Shown here one piece after another: positions 6,136-15,124 of a stretch of 23,544 nt of DNA. This DNA comes from DSNY01 sp037446035. GTDB lineage: Bacteria; Pseudomonadota; Gammaproteobacteria; Burkholderiales; Burkholderiaceae_F. Under the pieces are notes generated by a model. That model did no database searches. It saw only the letters and a program-made list of their open reading frames with translations, and was not told the DNA's origin. Position numbers and translations under genes: made by a program. How positions within the stretch are numbered: the first letter of the stretch is position 1; each line of letters opens with the position of its first letter. The stretch covers positions 1-23,544 of the forward strand of contig JBBIJJ010000035.1 of NCBI GenBank assembly GCA_037446035.1, given 5' to 3'.

Positions 6136-7280
6136 TCCAGGACCTCGTCGTCTACGCGGTGTACATCGCCTTCGCGATCGGCATGCTGATGACCTTCGGG
6201 CTGATCCTGACATGGGTCGAGCGCAAACAGGGCGCGGTGATGTCGGATCGCATCGGTGCCAATCGCGCGTATCTGCGCATCCCGTTCACGCAGGTCAAGC
6301 TGGTCTGGTGGGGGCTGTTCCACGGGCTCGCCGACGGCCTGAAGATGCTGGTCAAGGAGGACTTCAAACCGAAGACCTACGACTGGTACGCGTACATGGT
6401 CGCGCCCTGGGTCGCGTTCACGCCCGTGCTGTTGGTCTTCGCGGTGATCCCCTTCGGCGGCGTGCTGATCCCGGGCGAGCTGATCCCGCCGCTGGCGGAC
6501 TGGTTCGGCGACCGTACCTACACGATGCAGATCGCCAAGCTCGACGCCGGGCTGCTGATCGTCTTCGCATTCGGCGGGCTGACGATCATCGGCTGCATGC
6601 TGGCCGGCTGGTCGTCGTCGAACAAATTCTCGCTGCTCGGCGCGCTGCGCGCCGGCAGCCAGATGATCTCCTACGAGCTGATCCTCGGGCTGACGCTGCT
6701 CGGGCTGATCCTGATCTACGGCACGGTCGACCTGGACGACATCGTGCGCCAGCAGTCCGGCGTCGTCGCGGGCTTCCTGCCCGCGTGGGGCATCGTGCTG
6801 CAGCCTTTCGCCGCCACGCTGTTCATGGCGGCGGCGATCGCCGAGAACAAGCGCATTCCGTTCGACCTGCCCGAGGCGGAGAGCGAGCTCGTCGCCGGCT
6901 ACTTCACCGAATACAGCGCGATGAAAATGGGCCTGTTCATGTTCGCCGAGTTCATCGAGATCGCGATCATCGCAGCGCTGTTCACCACGCTTTTCCTCGG
7001 CGGCTACAACCTGCCGTACATGCACGACGGCGGCTTCAGCTTCCCCGGGGGCTACGAGATCGCGCTGAGCCATGGTGCGATCGTCGTCACGCAGGTCGCC
7101 GTGTTCCTCGCCAAGGTCTTTCTGATGTGCAGTTTCCAGATCCTCGTGCGCTGGTCGCTGCCGCGCTTCCGCTACGACCAGGTGCTGCGCTTCGCGTGGA
7201 AGTTCATGTTCCCGCTGGCGCTCGCCAACCTGACGGTGACCGCGGTCGCCGTCTGGGCCCTGCGAACGGTGAACGCATGA
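6132..7280 (+). CDS. nuoH: NADH-quinone oxidoreductase subunit H
   Basis: Membrane subunit at the base of the peripheral arm that lines the quinone tunnel. The protein has 382 residues, slightly longer than usual, with about eight hydrophobic helices. Family signatures are ILTWVERKQGAVMSDRIGANRA near the N-terminus, GCMLAGWSSSNKFSLLGALRAGSQMISYEL in the middle (listed as GCMLAGWSSSNKFSLL then GALRAGSQMISYEL), and AENKRIPFDLPEAESELVAG followed by TEYSAMKMGLF, which carry the conserved acidic residues. The ATG at 6132 was chosen over an upstream TTG because it aligns with the usual N-terminus and has GAAGG 11 bases upstream. That ribosome-binding site lies in the tail of a palindromic repeat. 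The gene overlaps nuoI by four bases (ATGA). Confidence 0.95.
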   Translation: MIQDLVVYAVYIAFAIGMLMTFGLILTWVERKQGAVMSDRIGANRAYLRIPFTQVKLVWWGLFHGLADGLKMLVKEDFKPKTYDWYAYMVAPWVAFTPVLLVFAVIPFGGVLIPGELIPPLADWFGDRTYTMQIAKLDAGLLIVFAFGGLTIIGCMLAGWSSSNKFSLLGALRAGSQMISYELILGLTLLGLILIYGTVDLDDIVRQQSGVVAGFLPAWGIVLQPFAATLFMAAAIAENKRIPFDLPEAESELVAGYFTEYSAMKMGLFMFAEFIEIAIIAALFTTLFLGGYNLPYMHDGGFSFPGGYEIALSHGAIVVTQVAVFLAKVFLMCSFQILVRWSLPRFRYDQVLRFAWKFMFPLALANLTVTAVAVWALRTVNA

Positions 7281-7960
7281 CGCACAAGCGCTACCGCCGC
7301 AGGGCGTACTGGAACCGGCCGACGATGGGCTGGTGGGAACGGCTGTATCTGCCGGAGATCCTGCGCGGGCTCGGCATCACGAGCCGGGTGTTCCTGCGCA
7401 ACATGGGCCGGTGGATGAGCGGCCGCAAGGGCGCGCTGACCACCTACTACCCCGAGGAGCGCCGCCGGGATTACGCCCGCCACAACCGCGGCAAGCATGT
7501 GCTGACGCAGCGGCCCGACGGGCGCCCGCAGTGCATCGCCTGCAACATGTGCGCGACCGTCTGCCCGGCGAAGGTGATCGAAATCGAAGCGGCGTTCGAC
7601 CCGGACGATCCAGCGCATCCCAAGTCTCCGGCGCGCTTCGAGATCGACTACTCGCGCTGCGTGTTCTGCGGGCTGTGCGTCGAGGCCTGCCCCGAGGATG
7701 CGATCCGCATGGTGCCCGACGTTCCCGACCTGCCGGCGGGCCGGCGCTGGACGATGTGGATCGGCCTCGAAGAGCTGCTGACCTGGAACCCGCAGCGCGA
7801 CGTGGCGAAGCCCTATCCGCCCAAGAACCCGCCCCTGCAGGGGCAGGGCTCGGTGGCGATGGGCTCCGCGCCGACGCCAGCTCAGCCCGCTGCCAACCTC
7901 TCCCTCGACGGGGGAGGCGTGCGACCGCCGACCACGGCTACCACGCGAGTCCCGCAATGA
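7277..7960 (+). CDS. nuoI: NADH-quinone oxidoreductase subunit I (two 4Fe-4S clusters), with repeat-derived tail
   Basis: Ferredoxin-like peripheral subunit holding clusters N6a and N6b, which hand electrons to NuoB. Two classic motifs are present: Cys86, 89, 92, 96 (CIACNMCATVCP) and Cys128, 131, 134, 138 (CVFCGLCVEACP). The N-terminus carries the membrane-surface helix (ITSRVFLRNMGRWMSGRKG). At 227 residues it is longer than the roughly 160-180 typical of NuoI. The extra part, after about residue 186, is a Pro/Gly/Ala-rich tail without family similarity. It coincides with palindromic DNA (GCCCCTGCAGGGGC, then a CCTCTCCC/GGGGGAGG hairpin), so it probably arose by repeat insertion near the original stop. 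The stop overlaps the nuoJ start (ATGA), so coupling is preserved. Confidence 0.95.
   Translation: MTHKRYRRRAYWNRPTMGWWERLYLPEILRGLGITSRVFLRNMGRWMSGRKGALTTYYPEERRRDYARHNRGKHVLTQRPDGRPQCIACNMCATVCPAKVIEIEAAFDPDDPAHPKSPARFEIDYSRCVFCGLCVEACPEDAIRMVPDVPDLPAGRRWTMWIGLEELLTWNPQRDVAKPYPPKNPPLQGQGSVAMGSAPTPAQPAANLSLDGGGVRPPTTATTRVPQ
7831..7917 (+). repeat. Palindromic DNA forming the 3' end of nuoI
   Basis: A perfect 14-bp palindrome (GCCCCTGCAGGGGC, 7831-7844) is followed by a hairpin, CCTCTCCC (7897-7904) against GGGGGAGG (7910-7917), with a five-base loop and one mismatch. Both lie in the part of nuoI that has no family similarity, just before nuoJ. The sequence style matches dispersed repeats elsewhere in the window, but it lacks the GAAGGATCGGT tail seen at nuoH and nqrB, so it is probably a different family. 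Confidence 0.45.
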
Positions 7961-8484
7961 TCGAAACGCTGCTCGCCAACCTCGATGCGCTGCTGCTGTA
8001 CGTGTTCGCGCTGTGCGCCCTGGTCGGCGCCGCGCTGATGATCGTGCTGCGGCAGCCGATGCGGGTCGCGCTCGCGCTGATCTCGACGATGATCTTTCTG
8101 GGCGGCATCTACGGGCTGCTCGGCGTGCACTTCATCGCCGCCTTCCAGGTGCTGATCTACGTCGGCGCGGTGATGGTGTTCATGGTCTACGTGATCATGC
8201 TGCTGGACGTACGCGACCCGGCGGTGCGCCGGCGCTACTCGAAGTTCCTGCTGCCGGGCGTGGCGGCGTTCGTGCTGCTCGTCGGCGCGCTGGCGTACGC
8301 GGTGGGCGATGCGGTGCCGGCGGCATCGCGCACCGCCGGCAGCGAAGGCTTCGGCCTGCAGCTTTTCGCGACGACGTTCCTGAACGCGTACTGGCTGCAC
8401 TTCGAGCTGACCTCGGTGCTGTTGCTGGCGGCGGTGGTGGCCGCGATCGCGGTGATCCGCGCGGGAGCCAGACGCGATGGATAA
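7957..8484 (+). CDS. nuoJ: NADH-quinone oxidoreductase subunit J
   Basis: Small membrane subunit next to NuoA and NuoK; its third helix undergoes the conformational change linked to pumping. The protein has 175 residues with about five hydrophobic helices. The family segment is LLGVHFIAAFQVLIYVGAVM followed by VFMVYVIMLLDVRD. The last helix, beginning LHFELTSVLLLAAVVAAIAV, follows a periplasmic loop. The start overlaps the nuoI stop (ATGA); the longer frame upstream lies inside nuoI. The stop lies eight bases inside nuoK. Nothing is unusual in the protein itself. Confidence 0.94.
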   Translation: MIETLLANLDALLLYVFALCALVGAALMIVLRQPMRVALALISTMIFLGGIYGLLGVHFIAAFQVLIYVGAVMVFMVYVIMLLDVRDPAVRRRYSKFLLPGVAAFVLLVGALAYAVGDAVPAASRTAGSEGFGLQLFATTFLNAYWLHFELTSVLLLAAVVAAIAVIRAGARRDG

Positions 8485-8779
8485 GGTCCAGGTTTTGCTC
8501 GCGCTGGCCGCGGCGCTGTTCGCGCTGGGCCTGCTCGGCGTGACCGTACGCCGCAACCTGCTCGTGATGCTGATGTGCATGGAGCTCGCGCTCAACGGCG
8601 CCAATCTCGCGCTGGTGACCTTCGCGCACCAGATGGGCGAGGCGGTCGGCGCGGTGCTCGTGTTCCTGATCTTCGTCGTGGCCGCCGCGGAGATCGCGAT
8701 CGCGATCCCGATCGTGCTGCTGCTGGTGCGCCGCAAGCACACGCTCGATCCGGGTGCGTATTCGGATCTGAAGGGATAG
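8477..8779 (+). CDS. nuoK: NADH-quinone oxidoreductase subunit K
   Basis: Three-helix membrane subunit, homologous to MrpC of antiporters. The 100-residue length is exactly typical. MELALNGANLALVTFA carries the conserved glutamate of the second helix, and FLIFVVAAAEIAIAIPIVLLL carries the conserved glutamate of the third (written as FLIFVVAAAEIAIAIP then IVLLL); both belong to the chain of charged residues through the membrane arm. The C-terminus (RRKHTLDPGAYSDLKG) includes the usual short hydrophilic tail. It overlaps nuoJ by eight bases and leaves three bases before nuoL. Confidence 0.95.
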   Translation: MDKVQVLLALAAALFALGLLGVTVRRNLLVMLMCMELALNGANLALVTFAHQMGEAVGAVLVFLIFVVAAAEIAIAIPIVLLLVRRKHTLDPGAYSDLKG

Positions 8780-8782
8780 GCG

Positions 8783-10646
8783 ATGGGCACGCTGACGCTG
8801 ATCGTGCTGCTGCCGCTGGCGGGCTTCCTGGCGAACGGGCTGCTCGGCAACGCGCTCGGCAGGCGCTTCGTCAGCGTCGTGGGTTGCGGGCTGCCGCTCG
8901 CCTCTTTCGCGCTGGCGGTCGCGGCTTTTCGCGCGCTCGAGGCCGGCGGCGCGCCGATCGTCGAGTTCGCGTACACGTGGGCGCTGATCGGCGACACCGC
9001 GTTCGAGATCGCCTTTTACTTCGACCGGCTGGCCGCGGTGATGACGCTGATCGTCACCGGCGTCGGCTCGGTGATCCACATCTACTCGATCGGCTACATG
9101 CACGAGGACAAGAGCTATGCGCGCTTTTTCGCGTACCTGAACCTGTTCCTGTTCTTCATGCTGCTGCTGGTGCTCGGCCGCTCGATGCTGGTGCTGTTCG
9201 TCGGCTGGGAGGGCGTCGGGCTCGCCTCCTACCTGCTGATCGGCTTCTGGTTCGAGGATCCGGACAACGCCAGGGCCGGCAAGAAGGCGTTCATCACGAA
9301 CCGCGTCGGCGACGCCGGCTTCCTGCTCGGCATGTTCCTGCTGTACTTCGCGTTCGGCACGCTCGACATGGATCGCATCAACGCGGCGTTCATGGCCGGA
9401 CCGGTCGCGGTGTCGGCGAGCCTCGCCGGCGTGCTGCTGTTCATCGGCGCATCCGGCAAGTCGGCGCAGATTCCGCTGCACGTGTGGCTGCCCGACGCGA
9501 TGGCCGGTCCCACTCCGGTGTCGGCGCTGATCCACGCGGCGACGATGGTGACCGCGGGGGTGTACCTGGTCGCGCGCATGGCGGGGCTGTATCTGCACGC
9601 GCCCGAGGCCTCCGCGCTGGTCGCCGCGATCGGCGCGGCGACCGCGTTGTTCGCGGCCACCATCGCGCTCGCGCAGAACGACATCAAGAAGGTGCTCGCG
9701 TACTCGACCGTCTCGCAACTGGGCTTCATGTTCGCCGCGCTGGGCGTCGGCGCCTACGGAGTGGCGATCTTCCACGTGGTCACGCACGCGTTTTTCAAGG
9801 CGTGTCTGTTCCTCGGCGCGGGCAGCGTGATCCATGCGTTAAGCGGCGAGCAGGACATCCGCAAGATGGGCGGGCTGGCGAAGAAGATTCCGCTGACCTT
9901 CGCGACCTTCCTGCTCGCCACCGCGGCGATCGCCGGCATCCCGCCGCTGGCGGGCTTTTTCTCCAAGGACGAGATCCTCTGGTTCACGTTCGCCTCGGCG
10001 CGCGGCGGCTCGCCGCTGCTCTGGGCCGTGCTCGCCGCGACCGCGCTGCTGACCGCGTTCTACATGTTCCGGCTGCTGTGGCTGGTGTTCCTCGGCCGCT
10101 CGCGCGTCGCACCCGAGGAGGCGCACCACGTGCACGAGTCGCCATGGTCGATGACCGGAGTGCTCGTCGTGCTGGCGGCGCTGTCGGCGGTCGGCGGCTT
10201 CATCGCGGTGCCGCACTTCCTCGAACCGCTGCTGCCGCTGCCGCCGCTCGCCGAGTCGGCGCAGCCGCTGCACAAGCCGCTGATCGCGGTAGCAATCGCG
10301 ATCGCGGCCGCCGGCATCGCAGCCGCGGCGTTGTTCTTCGGCGGCGATGCGAAGCGCGCAGCGGCCGTCGGCGAACGCTTTGCGGGCGTGCGGCGCGTGC
10401 TGGCGAACAAGTACTACGTCGACGAGCTGTACGAAGCGGCGCTCGGCCGGCCCCTGCACTGGGTCTCCGAGCGCGTGTTCCTGCGGCTCGGCGACCGCGC
10501 GCTGATCGACGGCACGCTGCACGCGCTGGCGGCCGCGGCGCGCGGCGGCGCGGCGCTGTTCGCGCGCGTGCAGACCGGCAGCCTGCAGCTGTACGTGTTC
10601 CTCGTGCTCGCCGGCGCCGCGGCGAGCCTGCTGTGGATCTGGCGCC

Positions 10647-10654
<8 letters not shown>
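8783..10654 (+). CDS. nuoL: NADH-quinone oxidoreductase subunit L (antiporter-like)
   Basis: Distal antiporter-like subunit of the membrane arm. The protein has 623 residues, the normal size, which allows for the long lateral C-terminal helix. Recognisable are GWEGVGLASYLLIGFW with Glu143, SGKSAQIPLHVWLPDAM with Lys226, GPTPVSALIHAATMVTAGVY, and QNDIKKVLAYSTVSQLGFM, all hallmarks of the Mrp-type proton-channel family. The glutamate-lysine pair needed for proton transfer is intact. The C-terminal third includes an amphipathic stretch (FAGVRRVLANKYYVDELYEA) characteristic of NuoL. The start is three bases after nuoK and the stop overlaps nuoM by eight bases. Confidence 0.96.
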
Positions 10655-12280
<1,626 letters not shown>

Positions 12281-12284
<4 letters not shown>

Positions 12285-13675
12285 ACTGGACCGAAGTCGT
12301 CACCGCGATGCTGCCCGAGCATTTGCTGCTGGCGGGCATCTGCGTGCTGATCCTCGTCGAGGTGTTCGCGGCGAAACCGCGCGGCGCGCTCGGCATCGCG
12401 CTCGCGGCGGTGATCGCGGCGACCGCGGCCGCGGCTTCGCTCGGCTTCGGCGGCTACGAGGCCGCGCCGTTCGCCGGCCAGTTTTCGGTCGGTCCGATCG
12501 TGCTGCTCGCCAAGGCGGTCGTGCTCGGACTGACGGTCCCGGTGCTGCTGCTGTCGCGCGACGACTTCGAGGACAGCCGCTTTCATCTGCTGTTGCTGTC
12601 GTCGCTGTACGGCACGCTGCTGCTGCTGTCGGCCGACAGTTTCCTGACGCTGTTCCTCGGGCTGGAGCTGATGTCGCTGCCGGTCTACGCGCTGGTGCTG
12701 CTGGCGTTCTCGCGCGACGACAGCGCCGAGGCGGCGCTGAAGTACCTCGTGCTCGGGGGAGCGGCGACAGCCACTTTCCTGATGGGGGTAGCGTTGCTGT
12801 TCGGCGCGACCGGTTCGCTCGCGCTACCCGCATTCGTCGATGCGCTCGCCGCCGGCGACACGTTGTCCACCGCGGCGGTCGTGCTGATCGTCGTGGCGTT
12901 TTTCCTGAAGGCGGCGATCGTGCCGTTCCATGCGTGGGCGCCCGACGCCTACCAGGGCGCGAGCGTGCCGGTCACCGCGTACATGGCGACCATCATCAAG
13001 GCCGGCGTGCTGATCGCGGTCGCGCGCCTGTTCGGCACCGCCGACATCCCGCGCGGCATGGTCGAGCTGCTCGCCGCGCTGCCGCTGGCGTCGATGGTGT
13101 GGGGCAACCTCGCGGCGATCCGGCAGACGAGCTTTCGCCGGATGATCGCGTATTCGTCGATCGCGCACGCGGGCTACCTGTACTTCGCGCTGCTCGGCGC
13201 CGGCGAAGGGCGCTTGCAGGCGATCGTGTTCTACCTGCTCGTGTACGGGCTGATGAACCTCGCCGCGTTCGCCGCGCTGCCGCGCGGAGGCGCCGATGCG
13301 GCGGGCGATGCCGCCGCGGACGAACTGTCGAGCCTGAAGGGACTGTTCCAGCGTGCGCCGTGGGCCGCACTCGTGCTCGCCGCCGCGATGCTGTCGCTGG
13401 CGGGCATGCCGCCGCTGCCGGGCTTCGTCGCCAAGTTCCTGATCTTCAAGAACGTGATCGAGGCCGGCTACACGCTGTACGCGGTGATCGGGCTGGTCGC
13501 GAGCTACCTCGGCATCTATTTCTATCTGCGCGTGATCCAGTATGCGTTCATGACCGAAGCGGCCGTCGCGCGCGCCGCATCGATGCGCGCGCTGGCCGCG
13601 AGCGCCGCGATCGTCTGCGCGGTGCCGGCGTTTGTCGTAGCGGTCTTCCCCGGCTGGGTGATCGGAAAGTTCTGA
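12281..13675 (+). CDS. nuoN: NADH-quinone oxidoreductase subunit N (antiporter-like)
   Basis: Third antiporter-like subunit, proximal to NuoK. The protein has 464 residues, typical of the family. Motifs are FLGLELMSLPVYALVLLAF with the conserved glutamate, FFLKAAIVPFHAWAPDAY with the functional lysine, GASVPVTAYMATIIKAGVL, and RQTSFRRMIAYSSIAHAGYLY. It is the last nuo gene, overlapping nuoM by four bases. Downstream comes nearly 800 bp without a gene on the + strand, beginning with hairpin repeats that could end the transcript. The sequence is intact and ordinary. Confidence 0.96.
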
Positions 13676-13800
13676 CCCGGCTTCGCACGGTCCGATTCAC
13701 GACCTACCCGGCATTGCTCGCTCTCGCGACACGCGCCAGCCGCCCGGCTTGCGCGTTCCTCAGCCCTCGTCATTCGGAGCCCGCTCAGCCTGGTCATTCC

Positions 13801-14100
13801 GAGCCAACCGTTCTTCGTCATTCCGAGCCGAAGGCGAGGAATCTCCGCCGCTCGCAATGCCGAGATCCCTCGCATCCGCTCGGGATGACGCGCGTTCGGC
13901 ATTCCGAGCCGACCGTTCTTTGTCATCCCGAGCCGAAGGCGAGGAATCTCCGCCGCTCGCAATGCCGAGATCCCTCGCATCCGCTCGGGATGACGCGCGT
14001 TCGGCATTCCGAGCCAACCGTTCTTCGTCATTCCGAGCCGAAGGCGAGGAATCTCCGCCGCTCGCAATGCCGAGATCCCTCGCATCCGCTCGGGATGACG
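13801..14100 (+). repeat. Tandem repeat, 105-bp unit, about 2.9 copies
   Basis: Units begin at 13801, 13906 and 14011 with GAGCC(A/G)ACCGTTCTT and differ at only a few positions; the third is cut at 90 bases. Each unit contains an inverted repeat, CGTCATTCCGAGC (13816-13828 in the first unit) against GCTCGGGATGACG (13878-13890), pairing along 13 bases with one wobble pair. A degenerate fragment (CATTCGGAGC, TCATTCC) precedes the array from 13771. The consensus (GTCATTCCGAG ... GAATCT ... CTCGGGATGAC) is a dispersed bacterial intergenic repeat type as I recall it. Placed just after nuoN, the hairpins may protect or end the nuo transcript. Confidence 0.9.
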
Positions 14101-14168
14101 GAACCGGCGCCGGCGAGCGCGAAGCGCACCCGCAAGGTGGCGGCGTCACGACAGCGGGTGACCCACGA

Positions 14169-14353
14169 TAAACCTAGATTCGGCAATTGGCGTCACGTCG
14201 AAACGGCAGAAAGCCAGCATCCATGCGGGTTTGAAGCCAATTCCGACGACTGCGGAGCAGTTCGAAGTGGGTGATGGTCGTGCTCACTGCAAGCCTTTGG
14301 CGCGAACGGGTTTCTCGGTACTCCACCCACTTCAACTGCCGTTTCTAGGATAA
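14169..14353. mobile_element. Possible MITE-like remnant with degenerate terminal inverted repeats
   Basis: The left end (14169-14189, core CCTAGATTCGGCAATTG) and the reverse complement of the right end (14333-14353, core CCTAGAAACGGCAGTTG) match at 16 of 21 positions. A second related motif, GAAGTGGGTG, occurs at about 14264 and in inverted form (CACCCACTTC) next to the right end. The 185 bp between contains no ORF of note. The layout suggests a decayed non-autonomous transposable element, but no clear target-site duplication is visible and the parent element is not identified. Confidence 0.45.
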
Positions 14354-14458
14354 ACGCCCCGAGCACGGACAAAAGCAGACGGCTCTTTCCGGCGGTCCCG
14401 GTGCTGGCGGTGCAATCACCGCCCCTTCGAATGCGATGGCGCTCGCACGGCGAACGCG

Positions 14459-14938
14459 CTACGCGCCCGCCTTCTTCGCGATCGGCGAGTACATGTCGAG
14501 AAGCTGCAGCCGCGTGGCCTGCAGGCGTTCGGAGACGACCTCCAGCAGCCGGTGCATGAAGGCGTAACCGAAGGCCGCGTCTTCCTGGCACGCCTTGATC
14601 AGATCGGCGCCCTGGAAGGCGAGCGCTTCGACACGCTCGAGCGCGCGCGCCTGGAAGTGCTTGCCGCGGCCCATCAGCATCGCCGACCAGCCGAACTCGT
14701 CGCCGCCTCTGAGCGTCTGGATCCGGAACGTATGCCCGGGGGCGGCGATCTCCAGCGCCACCAGCCCCGAGACGATCAGGTAGAACTCGGAGCACTCGTC
14801 GCCTTCGCGAAAGATCACCTGGTCGCGCTCGAACGTCACTTCGCGCGCCAGCGCCGCGAGCTTGCCGATCTGCGGTTCGCCGAAGGTCTGCACGAACGGA
14901 TGCTTGCGCAGCGCCTGCTCTGCCGTGGCCGTCGTCAT
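14459..14938 (-). CDS. Stand-alone cyclic-nucleotide-binding-domain-like protein
   Basis: The 159-residue protein has one cNMP-binding/Crp-type beta-roll: LAREVTFERDQVIFREGDEC SEF (about residues 30-50), then YLIVSGLVALEIAAPGH, then the phosphate-binding region GGDEFGWSAMLMGRGKHFQARALE, ending in an alpha-helical C-terminus. It stops before any helix-turn-helix, so it is not a complete Crp/FNR regulator. The phosphate cassette has Trp where Glu is usual (FGW rather than FGE) and no clear Arg at the phosphate position, so cAMP binding is doubtful. The ATG at 14938 was chosen because AGGGAGGGCAGGG precedes it; an upstream ATG at 15043 would add 35 uncharacteristic residues. It is divergent from nqrA, and an FNR/CRP-type palindrome lies between them. 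The function is unknown; a sensor or adaptor role is conceivable. Confidence 0.8.
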   Translation of the reverse strand: MTTATAEQALRKHPFVQTFGEPQIGKLAALAREVTFERDQVIFREGDECSEFYLIVSGLVALEIAAPGHTFRIQTLRGGDEFGWSAMLMGRGKHFQARALERVEALAFQGADLIKACQEDAAFGYAFMHRLLEVVSERLQATRLQLLDMYSPIAKKAGA

Positions 14939-15008
14939 CGCCCTGCCCTCCCTGTGGTCGTCTCCCGTTGGCGCCTGCGAAGCATTCGCCGAAGCGGCGC
15001 TGCGGACG

Positions 15009-15022
15009 TTGACACGTGTCAA
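15009..15022. promoter_or_regulatory. Perfect palindrome resembling an FNR/CRP-family operator
   Basis: TTGACACGTGTCAA is a perfect 14-bp dyad, TTGAC-N4-GTCAA, with the spacing of FNR/DNR-type sites (TTGAT-N4-ATCAA). It sits between the divergent cNMP-domain gene and nqrA, about 100 bp upstream of the nqrA start. Each strand also contains TTGACA, but I find no matching -10 box at 16-18 bases on either strand, so an operator is likelier than a simple sigma-70 -35 element. A regulator of this class would be encoded elsewhere, because the neighbouring protein lacks a DNA-binding domain. Confidence 0.5.
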
Positions 15023-15124
15023 GCCCCGGCGCGGGCCCCGCAATTAGGGTTCACACGATGAGTTTGCGCCGCAGGTTTACGTGGATCTGCGCATGGCGCG
15101 AGCGCGCGACCAAACGAACCGCCG

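Larger units (their letters stand above)
13676..14458. other. Gene-free block between the nuo and nqr regions
   Basis: No gene is supported here. The first 125 bases are unremarkable, then come three tandem 105-bp repeat units, a 185-bp element with degenerate inverted ends, and about 105 bases in which I see nothing. Long open frames cross the tandem repeat on both strands only because the 105-bp period is a multiple of three; they show no family similarity. Confidence 0.7.

Noticed and set aside
13801..14100. Possible CRISPR array
   Set aside because: The units are nearly identical along their full 105 bp, so there are no variable spacers, and no cas genes are nearby.
13522..14171. Open frames of 140-190 codons with internal protein repeats on both strands
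   Set aside because: They arise because the 105-bp tandem unit is a multiple of three and GC-rich; there is no ribosome-binding site or family similarity.
14459..14938. A Crp/FNR transcription factor
   Set aside because: There is no C-terminal helix-turn-helix; the protein ends soon after the beta-roll and helix.
15009..15050. Sigma-70 promoter using TTGACA as -35 for nqrA
   Set aside because: No -10-like hexamer lies 16-18 bases downstream; the nearest AT-rich patch (AATTAG) is about 27 bases away.
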